A DNA stretch of 6,260 bases from Methanosarcinales archaeon. Lineage in GTDB: Archaea; Halobacteriota; Methanosarcinia; Methanosarcinales; Methanocomedenaceae. This document shows, piece after piece, positions 1-4,647 of the stretch. Location of the stretch: NCBI GenBank assembly GCA_030614485.1, contig JAUWTY010000067.1, forward strand, positions 1-6,260, in the 5' to 3' direction. The translations under genes were made by a program, and so were the position numbers. Below the pieces are notes generated by a model. It was not told the origin of the DNA. It saw only the letters and a list, made by a program, of their open reading frames with translations, and did no database searches. Position 1 is the first letter of the stretch. Each line of letters begins with the position of its first letter.

Positions 1-1229
1 AGTACATTATCGTATTCGGATTCATTTTTGAGCCGCCTGCCCGGTCGTATCAGCACGGTCCCAGTCAGCTCCAGCCTCTCAAGGCGGCTGCCCCAGCGCA
101 TGACCTCAGGCCGGTAGGTAGATTCAGGACCGCAATAGAAGAAAGTGGATTTTGTACTAGGGTCGAACTGCTCAATCCAATCGGCATGGGTCACTGCCCG
201 CTTTAGGCCGTCAAGCATCCTGGGATGGGTGCGGGCCCGCCTCTCCACCAGTTCCCACAAATTACCGTCATGGATAGCCTGTTTTACCAGCCTCATCTCT
301 GCGAAAGTGGCATACAGGTTGTGCCTGGCCAGCAGTTCGGTCTTATCAGGACTTGCCACAATCCCGGCAGCAGTATGGCTGCTGCAAATTGGGCATGAAC
401 AGGGCAGATATTTCAGGTCCTGGATATGGTATGTACCCTCAGCAGTCAGGTAGCGGTCGTCTTTGGCATACAGTGCATAGGCAGCCGAATCAAACAGGTC
501 GCAGCCCAGCGCCGCAGCCAGCGCGAACACCATCGGGTGGCCGGCGCCGAAGAGGTGAACCGGAACCGATGACGGTAGCCCCTTCTTTGCACTTACGATG
601 ACATCCACCAGTTCAGCATAGCGGTAGGATTCCATCAGTGGCACCACTGCCCCGATAGGATAAACATCGAATCCTGCATTTCCCAGTTCCCTGCCTGCAT
701 GTTCCCTTAAATCTGTATGAATACCGCCCTGTACAGGTGCTGCCAGCAGCATCCCTGAATCCTTATTAAGTTCCAGGGCCTCCATGAGCCTCTCATTGGT
801 GACTGCCAGTTCCTGCGCGGCCAGGGTATGGTCCGCAGCCGGTGATGTGGGTATGTCCAGCGGTACCCCGATATCAGTACCGATGGCATGCTGGAAACCG
901 ATTATCTCGGCATTGTCCACCTCTACCTCGCCGTAGACGCTTAACTGGAACGAGCCGCTGTCTGTCATTACAGGACCGTCAAATCCAAGCAGGGCATGTA
1001 CACCTTCTTCTATGGCACGCTGCTTTAATTCGGGTTTACGGTAGATGATATAAGAATTGGTAATAAGTATCCGGGCGCCAAAATCCTGCATCTCTTTTGC
1101 TGGTATGGTCTGGATATTGGGGTTGATGACCGGCATGATGGTAGGTGTTTCCACAACACCGTGAGGTGTGGTCAGGCGACCAATCCTGCCTGCTGAGTCC
1201 CTGTGTGATATCTCAAAAATGTTTGGCAT
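1..1229 (-). CDS. tgtA: Archaeosine tRNA-guanine transglycosylase (TgtA), partial at the left window edge
   Basis: TgtA exchanges guanine-15 in the D-loop of archaeal tRNAs for 7-cyano-7-deazaguanine (preQ0), the first tRNA-level step to archaeosine. I translated 409 codons from the ATG at 1229; the frame is open to the window edge. The N-terminus MPNIFEISHRDSAGRIG and the following T-P-T-I-M-P-V are typical of the TGT barrel. TDSGSFQ (residues 89-95) carries the active-site Asp90, and CDLFDSAAYALYAKDDRY (243-260) carries the likely nucleophile Asp247. A zinc site is seen as C277-x-C279-x2-C282, with a histidine near 303 (ARHNLY). VPVHLFGAGHPM (222-233) is the conserved strand before the nucleophile. 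The catalytic domain is therefore complete, and only the C-terminal RNA-binding part is missing. Homologues are usually near 490 residues or longer. A weak AGGGA ribosome-binding site lies 7-8 bases before the ATG. The gene follows pyrE after 87 bases and is visibly more GC-rich than the right-hand genes. Confidence 0.95.
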   Translation of the reverse strand, partial: MPNIFEISHRDSAGRIGRLTTPHGVVETPTIMPVINPNIQTIPAKEMQDFGARILITNSYIIYRKPELKQRAIEEGVHALLGFDGPVMTDSGSFQLSVYGEVEVDNAEIIGFQHAIGTDIGVPLDIPTSPAADHTLAAQELAVTNERLMEALELNKDSGMLLAAPVQGGIHTDLREHAGRELGNAGFDVYPIGAVVPLMESYRYAELVDVIVSAKKGLPSSVPVHLFGAGHPMVFALAAALGCDLFDSAAYALYAKDDRYLTAEGTYHIQDLKYLPCSCPICSSHTAAGIVASPDKTELLARHNLYATFAEMRLVKQAIHDGNLWELVERRARTHPRMLDGLKRAVTHADWIEQFDPSTKSTFFYCGPESTYRPEVMRWGSRLERLELTGTVLIRPGRRLKNESEYDNV

Positions 1230-1240
1230 GTTCGTTCCCT

Positions 1241-1315
1241 GAATATAATTTAATGTAATGTATTGTGACGAATTGTAACGTATTATAACTTAAAGTAATT
1301 TAACGCAAAGTAATG
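1241..1315. repeat. Degenerate 10-bp-phased tandem repeat between pyrE and tgtA
   Basis: Seven consecutive decamers can be stacked without gaps from about 1251, with a weaker unit before them. Examples are taatgtaatg (1251), tattgtgacg (1261), aattgtaacg (1271) and taaagtaatt (1291). The approximate consensus is TAATGTAACG, and positions 5-8 (GTAA) are the most constant. The repeat fills nearly the whole intergenic spacer and stops at the pyrE stop codon. A 10-bp period puts each copy on the same face of the helix, which would suit a protein-binding array, but replication slippage in AT-rich DNA could also produce it. Function is unknown. Confidence 0.55.
1279..1296 (-). promoter_or_regulatory. 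Possible TATA box/BRE for tgtA
   Basis: On the minus strand this reads ACTTTAAGTTATAATACG, an A/T-rich BRE-like stretch followed by TTATAATA. A start about 25 bases downstream would fall near 1260 and leave a leader of roughly 30 bases before the tgtA ATG. It lies inside the 10-bp repeat array, so the TATA resemblance may be a chance product of that AT-rich repeat. Confidence 0.3.
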
Positions 1316-1316
1316 T

Positions 1317-1853
1317 TCACTGCTTCAGCAGGTCGGATGCAGAAACCAGCGGCACCAGTTTTACATCCAGTGTGCTAAGACCGTTTTGGGCACCTTCATC
1401 CCTGTCCACTACAGTAATTACAGTATCCACAACTGCCCCTTCATCCCTCAATGATTTAATGGCCTCTATCACAGAACCGCCCGTGGTTGTGACGTCTTCC
1501 ACCATGAGCAGGCTTCGCCCCTCTATATCACCAATGAACCGCCCTCCTGTACCGTAATCTTTCAGGGATTTGCGTACAATCACCAGGGGTAGGCCCGATG
1601 CCAGGGATACAGCCGTAGCCAGTGGTATCCCGCCAATAGCGACTCCGCCTATGGCCTCAACGCAAATATTTTGCTCTTTGATAATTGTCACTATCCTCCT
1701 TGCTATCAACTTGAGGGTGCCGGGGTCTGAAGTGGCTTTCTTGATGTCGATATAATATGTACTTTTCCTTCCTGAAGCAAGAGTGAAATCACCAAATTTC
1801 ACGGCTTTGCAGTCCTTTAATGCCTGAATCAGTTCCTTATCCATACTATTCAC
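1317..1853 (-). CDS. pyrE: Orotate phosphoribosyltransferase
   Basis: PyrE joins orotate to PRPP to give orotidine 5'-monophosphate, the fifth step of de novo pyrimidine synthesis, in the cytosol. Family signatures run in order: FTLASGRKSTYYID (residues 23-36), the loop AIGGVAIGGIPLA (67-79), the catalytic-loop segment VRKSLKDYGTGG (93-104) and the PRPP-binding motif LLMVEDVTTTGGS (115-127). The length of 178 residues is normal for archaeal PyrE. The longest frame opens with GTG at 1853, sharing one base with the TAG stop of carS. An ATG three codons later (1844) is preceded by GGTAGTGA at a good spacing and is my preferred start, giving 175 residues. The overlap or near-overlap implies translation from the same transcript as carS. 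Both genes are housekeeping, and nothing indicates horizontal transfer. Confidence 0.96.
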   Translation of the reverse strand: MNSMDKELIQALKDCKAVKFGDFTLASGRKSTYYIDIKKATSDPGTLKLIARRIVTIIKEQNICVEAIGGVAIGGIPLATAVSLASGLPLVIVRKSLKDYGTGGRFIGDIEGRSLLMVEDVTTTGGSVIEAIKSLRDEGAVVDTVITVVDRDEGAQNGLSTLDVKLVPLVSASDLLKQ

Positions 1854-2434
1854 TACCAGGGTTCTTTCTTGACCTTTATAAGATATCCAAACACGTTCGC
1901 CATCAGGTGCAGTAGGGGTGTTATCAACAGTACAGTTACTATTATCCAGAAATTGAAATAGGTTTTGAACCAGACCGATGCAAATATGAAAGTGAGTACC
2001 CAGGCACCAAGTACAAAATCCAGCTGGTCTGCAACCGGGAACATAGCACCCCGCTTAAGGTTCAGCCGCCGTTTGACAAAACTCTCGGCACTATCACCCA
2101 AAAGCGCGCCCAGTGCCATTAGCCCCACCACCAGTATCGTGCTGATGGAATAAGCAGCAAGGGTCGATTGGAAGATGGGAAAACCAGTGAGTACACCACT
2201 AGCTGCAAGACGAGGTGCAAGTCCTATTTGGATTAGCCCTATCACCAGACCACACATCGTCCCGGCAACCAGTCCCCTGATGGTCTTACCGTCCCCAAGT
2301 ATGCGCCGCCCATCTTTGAAATTCTTGCCCAGGTCTATAGGCATACCTCCACCGAACACAGCAGCCATTGGATTTGCAACATATGCCGGCAGCATGAGCC
2401 AAACAGATGCAGCTATAATGTCAATTAAGGTCAT
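1853..2434 (-). CDS. carS: CDP-archaeol synthase (CDP-2,3-bis-O-geranylgeranyl-sn-glycerol synthase)
   Basis: CarS is the archaeal membrane enzyme that activates digeranylgeranylglyceryl phosphate with CTP before polar head groups are attached to archaeal lipids. Family signatures are clear. ANPMAAVFGGG (residues 20-30) is followed by the polar, cytosolic PIDLGKNFKDGRRILGDGKT (32-51), and later by GDSAESFVKRRLNLKRG (113-129) and the acidic FPVADQLDF (132-140). Hydrophobic segments at about 5-27, 53-72, 90-113, 139-157 and 161-184 fit a five-helix integral membrane protein. The length of 193 residues is slightly above the usual 170-180. The ATG at 2434 is the first in-frame start after an upstream TAA and has only a weak ribosome-binding site. 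The gene lies 40 bases after the upstream unknown gene and touches pyrE. Confidence 0.93.
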   Translation of the reverse strand: MTLIDIIAASVWLMLPAYVANPMAAVFGGGMPIDLGKNFKDGRRILGDGKTIRGLVAGTMCGLVIGLIQIGLAPRLAASGVLTGFPIFQSTLAAYSISTILVVGLMALGALLGDSAESFVKRRLNLKRGAMFPVADQLDFVLGAWVLTFIFASVWFKTYFNFWIIVTVLLITPLLHLMANVFGYLIKVKKEPW

Positions 2435-2474
2435 GCTGCCTAGTTAGTCGGCTCCGATGTTAAAAGTATTGAAA

Positions 2475-2936
2475 TCAGACCGTGAACGGGATACGTTTGA
2501 TACTGCCAGAGTTCTGGTTCTTGAACTCAACGCCACCCGGTACACCCAATATCTCCACACCGCTGAACTCGTCCACACCGCACAGCACATCCTGCTCAGG
2601 ATGAGTACCCGGAGTTATATCGCAGCTTATGCGGGTACGCGGACCAACAGATACCACTATCTTAAGTCGTTTTGATGCAGGATGGTGTTTTGGGAGTACG
2701 ATTAATGGCGTACCCACTTCCCGAATCATATAAAGTACGCATTTAACGCCGTCAAGTGTGGTCTTTTCGGTATCAAATCCTGAGGAAACCAGCAGGTCGT
2801 CAGGTTCTAATCCCAGGACAATCTCTTCTTCTTCAGTCTCAAGAAAAAACAAGTTATTTGTTCCGGCCTTGACAATACCGATAACCCCACTATTGCCGTG
2901 AAGCATCAGCATCTCGTCATCATTTAAGGGTATCAT
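2475..2936 (-). CDS. Hypothetical soluble protein, 153 residues, no recognised domain
   Basis: I do not recognise this protein. It has no signal peptide or membrane segment and is predicted to be cytosolic and rich in beta-strands. It begins MIPLNDDEMLMLHGNSG, has an acidic run TEEEEIVLGLEPDD (residues 34-47), a basic patch KHHPASKRLK (83-92), and a glycine/proline-rich C-terminal half containing SVGPRTR (96-102) and GVEILGVPGG (126-135). Three cysteines (66, 105, 119) form no metal-binding pattern. The ATG at 2936 has no clear ribosome-binding site, so a slightly later methionine (9 or 11) could be the start. It lies 24 bases after the zinc-ribbon gene and 40 bases before carS on the same strand, which supports a real, co-transcribed gene. 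The frame is clean and the amino acid mix is protein-like. Its role is unknown. Confidence 0.75.
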   Translation of the reverse strand: MIPLNDDEMLMLHGNSGVIGIVKAGTNNLFFLETEEEEIVLGLEPDDLLVSSGFDTEKTTLDGVKCVLYMIREVGTPLIVLPKHHPASKRLKIVVSVGPRTRISCDITPGTHPEQDVLCGVDEFSGVEILGVPGGVEFKNQNSGSIKRIPFTV

Positions 2937-2960
2937 AGGTAAAAAGATTATAATCGAACT

Positions 2961-3113
2961 TCATGCCAATTCCACGTTATTGGACTGGCATGTGGGACAG
3001 ATAATTTTCTTTCCCATACCCTGGAACTCGTTTCCGCAATCCTTGCATTTATAGCTCTTCGTATTCAAGGAATCTGCCACATCTACACCGAATGCATCGC
3101 CTACACTACACAT
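2961..3113 (-). CDS. Small zinc-ribbon protein, 50 residues
   Basis: This short protein is dominated by a rubredoxin-like/zinc-ribbon fold. C23-x2-C26 in YKCKDCGNEFQ and C39-x2-C42 in IICPTCQSN are separated by 12 residues and preceded by a short N-terminal arm that contains an extra Cys2. Such ribbons bind one zinc (or iron) ion and mediate nucleic-acid or protein contacts; the partner cannot be named from sequence. The frame extends upstream to an ATG at 3158. The ATG at 3113 is chosen because a perfect GGAGGTGA ribosome-binding site sits 7 bases before it, and because the upstream 15 residues fall in the expected promoter-leader region. It is the first gene of the minus-strand cluster. Confidence 0.85.
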   Translation of the reverse strand: MCSVGDAFGVDVADSLNTKSYKCKDCGNEFQGMGKKIICPTCQSNNVELA

Positions 3114-3120
3114 TAATATT

Positions 3121-3128
3121 TCACCTCC
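3121..3128 (-). promoter_or_regulatory. Strong ribosome-binding site deciding the zinc-ribbon start
   Basis: The minus strand reads GGAGGTGA, an eight-base complement to the archaeal 16S rRNA 3' end, with a 7-base spacer to the ATG at 3113. It rules against the longer 65-residue reading from 3158. Confidence 0.9.
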
Positions 3129-3167
3129 AAGGGAATATAATGAATATACATGTTCCATTGAGAAGAT

Positions 3168-3184
3168 ATTATATTAATTTTTCT
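3168..3184 (-). promoter_or_regulatory. Archaeal promoter for the minus-strand cluster
   Basis: The minus strand shows an A5 BRE-like run (3178-3182) directly followed by the TATA box TTAATATA (3170-3177). This close match to the methanogen consensus predicts a start near 3145-3150 and a leader of about 33 bases carrying the strong ribosome-binding site. It probably drives the zinc-ribbon gene, the 153-residue gene, carS and pyrE. Confidence 0.6.
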
Positions 3185-3192
3185 GAGGAGGC

Positions 3193-3211
3193 TTTGCACA
3201 GTGTTTGCACA
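3193..3211. repeat. Perfect direct repeat TTTGCACA x2, operator candidate
   Basis: TTTGCACA occurs at 3193-3200 and again at 3204-3211, 11 bp apart start to start, which is one helical turn. The pair lies between the back-to-back BRE/TATA elements, about 10 bp from the minus-strand BRE and about 7 bp from the plus-strand one. An inverted partial copy, TGCAAA, is at 3251-3256. The placement suits binding by a regulator acting on either or both transcripts. The regulator is unknown. Confidence 0.5.
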
Positions 3212-3216
3212 ACCAT

Positions 3217-3232
3217 ACAAAATGTTATATAG
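3217..3232 (+). promoter_or_regulatory. Archaeal promoter for the thioredoxin lipoprotein gene
   Basis: An A-rich BRE-like stretch (ACAAAATG) precedes TTATATAG at 3225-3232. A start about 25 bases downstream, near 3250-3255, leaves a leader of about 20 bases that contains GTGAT (3265-3269) as the ribosome-binding site. GTGAT pairs with the upstream part of the anti-SD, so its short 3-base spacer is normal; the same arrangement occurs before the gene at 6220. Confidence 0.55.
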
Positions 3233-3272
3233 ATAAAATGTTATTACCAATGCAAATAAACAATGTGATACC

Positions 3273-3749
3273 ATGAAAAACCTGTTCATCATAACATCAC
3301 TGTTACTGGCGGCAGCACTTCTCAGCAGTGGCTGTACTGACCAGGACACGGCTCCAAGGGCCGAATTATTAACAGTAAATTCTTTTGAAGAAATTAATGC
3401 GATGCTTGAGAAAGGGCCGGTTTTCATTGAGATAGGGGCTGACAGGTGTCCCGGATGTGTTGAGCAAAAACCTATTGTCGAAGAACTTGCAGCAGAATAC
3501 GGGAACCAAGTGGCTTTCGTATACATAAATACTGACAAACAGCCTCAACTTTCAAATTATTTCAATGTGTACTATATTCCCGACATGACCATGATAGTCA
3601 GTTCAGACAATGATAAATTCACCTACCTGACAAGATGGGGAACTCTCACGAATGACCGCCAGGAAGCCATGATGGTTGGTCCGACATCCAAAAATGTACT
3701 TGAAGTCACCATCCAGGATGCGCTCAGGTTACGAGGAACAAATACATAA
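3273..3749 (+). CDS. Thioredoxin-fold lipoprotein with CPGC motif, likely partner of CcdA
   Basis: This is a membrane-anchored, outward-facing thiol-disulfide protein. The N-terminus MKNLFIITSLLLAAALLSSG is a hydrophobic signal ending in the lipobox LSSGC, so Cys21 would be lipid-modified. A thioredoxin fold follows: strand PVFIEIGA (49-56), redox motif C59-P-G-C62, helix EQKPIVEELAAEYG (64-77), strand VAFVYINTD (80-88) and the expected cis-proline at 103 in VYYIPDMTMIVS. The usual tryptophan before the first active cysteine is replaced by arginine (ADRCPGC). The length of 158 residues is about right for a single-domain TlpA/ResA-like protein, although the large inserts typical of TlpA are absent. 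With ccdA next on the same strand, it most likely receives electrons from CcdA and reduces exported proteins, for example apocytochrome c haem-binding cysteines. The target is inferred from context only. Confidence 0.88.
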   Translation: MKNLFIITSLLLAAALLSSGCTDQDTAPRAELLTVNSFEEINAMLEKGPVFIEIGADRCPGCVEQKPIVEELAAEYGNQVAFVYINTDKQPQLSNYFNVYYIPDMTMIVSSDNDKFTYLTRWGTLTNDRQEAMMVGPTSKNVLEVTIQDALRLRGTNT

Positions 3750-3773
3750 CTCTGTTTAAAAATCTTATGCTTA

Positions 3774-3786
3774 ACACTATCAGTGT
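3774..3786. promoter_or_regulatory. Small inverted repeat upstream of ccdA
   Basis: ACACT (3774-3778) and AGTGT (3782-3786) form a perfect 5-bp dyad around ATC. It lies 24 bases after the stop of the lipoprotein gene and about 18 bases before a TATA-like box, so it could be an operator or a weak 3'-end hairpin. A dyad of this size can occur by chance. Confidence 0.25.
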
Positions 3787-3800
3787 AATCACAATGAAGT

Positions 3801-3814
3801 GGATTATAAATTTA
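3801..3814 (+). promoter_or_regulatory. Possible promoter for ccdA
   Basis: GGATTATAAATTTA contains a TATA box (TTATAAAT, 3804-3811) preceded by a purine-rich stretch (AATGAAGTGGA). A start near 3832-3838 would give a leader of about 45 bases. The 130-base gap after the lipoprotein gene makes separate initiation plausible, though read-through from 3273 is equally possible. Confidence 0.4.
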
Positions 3815-3879
3815 TTCCTGTCAGTCATTGTCATGCATGAAAAGATGATTGAAGAAATAATCCTGCAGGAAAATAACGA

Positions 3880-4572
3880 ATGACATTACTTTTTCAGCTC
3901 GAAACTGCACTGTCTTCAGTAGATTTACCCCTACCACTCCTGGCATTACTGGCCGGTATAATCAGTATTCTTTCCCCTTGCATCCTGCCCCTTTTGCCGG
4001 CAATACTGGCATATTCCACAGGTAAGGGTAAGTTTCGGCCACTTGCCATCGTGGCAGGTCTTATGCTCACATTTACGCTGATGGGAATGGCTATGGCAGC
4101 CTTTTCAGACTTCCTCGGTCAGTACCAGCATTACATCAGGATACTGGCTGAGATTGTTATAATCTCACTGGGTATTACCATGCTTATGGAATTAAATCTG
4201 AGCATATTCAACCGTATTCCGGGTTATTTTAATATCAACACAGACAATGAAGGTGTTGCTGGTGGTTTTATCCTGGGGTTATCGCTGGGTGTTGTATGGA
4301 TTCCCTGCACCGGCCCAATTCTTGCTGCAATACTTATGGGCGTACTCTTGAAAGGAGGAATAATGTATGGCGGGTTCCTGCTTTTCGTATATTCACTGGG
4401 ATTGGGGATCCCGATGCTGTTGATTGCTTATTTTGTTAATATTTCAGGCAGCAGGCTCTATACCATAGCACGATATGACGTGATGCTCAAAAGAGGAGCT
4501 GGTGCCGTATTGATTATTCTCGGACTTTGGATGATATACTATTATCATATCAGGTTCTTCTTAATAGAGTAA
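3880..4572 (+). CDS. ccdA: CcdA-type transmembrane thiol-disulfide electron carrier
   Basis: CcdA moves reducing equivalents from cytosolic thioredoxin across the membrane to extracytoplasmic thioredoxin-like proteins. The product has 230 residues and about six membrane helices (roughly 17-44, 53-78, 84-107, 126-155, 160-186, 204-224), the normal size and layout for the short CcdA/DsbD-beta family. The two redox cysteines sit in the expected helix-breaking motifs: C34 in ILSPCILPLLPA and C143 in VVWIPCTGPILAA. The two halves show the family's internal pseudo-symmetry. An AGGA at about 3868-3871 lies 8 bases before the chosen ATG. The gene follows the CPGC lipoprotein and precedes the 392-residue membrane protein by 75 bases. 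This places CcdA between a probable electron acceptor and a possible assembly partner. Cytochrome c maturation is the best-known role of the family, but other oxidised targets are possible. Confidence 0.93.
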   Translation: MTLLFQLETALSSVDLPLPLLALLAGIISILSPCILPLLPAILAYSTGKGKFRPLAIVAGLMLTFTLMGMAMAAFSDFLGQYQHYIRILAEIVIISLGITMLMELNLSIFNRIPGYFNINTDNEGVAGGFILGLSLGVVWIPCTGPILAAILMGVLLKGGIMYGGFLLFVYSLGLGIPMLLIAYFVNISGSRLYTIARYDVMLKRGAGAVLIILGLWMIYYYHIRFFLIE

Positions 4573-4587
4573 ATATTACCATAACTA

Positions 4588-4600
4588 ATATATATATTAT
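4588..4600 (+). promoter_or_regulatory. TATA-rich element before the 392-residue gene
   Basis: The ccdA-to-4648 spacer contains ATATATATATTAT at about 4587-4600. A start near 4618-4622 would leave a leader of about 28 bases with AAGGAAG (4633-4639) as the ribosome-binding site. The whole spacer is AT-rich, so transcription from ccdA remains possible. Confidence 0.35.
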
Positions 4601-4647
4601 TAAATAACTATAATAATCTGGTTGGAATACCAAAGGAAGCTTAATCA

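Noticed and set aside
145..1048. Several plus- and minus-strand frames of 60-102 residues in the tgtA region
   Set aside because: All lie within or opposite the continuous tgtA frame, whose product carries every catalytic and zinc-binding motif.
2457..2675. 72-residue plus-strand frame
   Set aside because: It is antisense to the 153-residue gene and has no ribosome-binding site or recognisable features.
3114..3158. N-terminal 15-residue extension of the zinc-ribbon protein
   Set aside because: The strong GGAGGTGA site lies inside this stretch and points to the ATG at 3113; the predicted transcript start near 3146 also falls downstream of the longer start.
3113..3538. 141-residue minus-strand frame across the divergent promoter
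   Set aside because: It is antisense to the thioredoxin lipoprotein gene and runs through both TATA boxes. The plus-strand reading has a signal peptide, lipobox and CPGC motif, so this is a shadow.
3846..4025. 59-codon plus-strand frame starting just before ccdA
   Set aside because: It runs in another frame through the start of ccdA and contains no protein-like pattern after the overlap.
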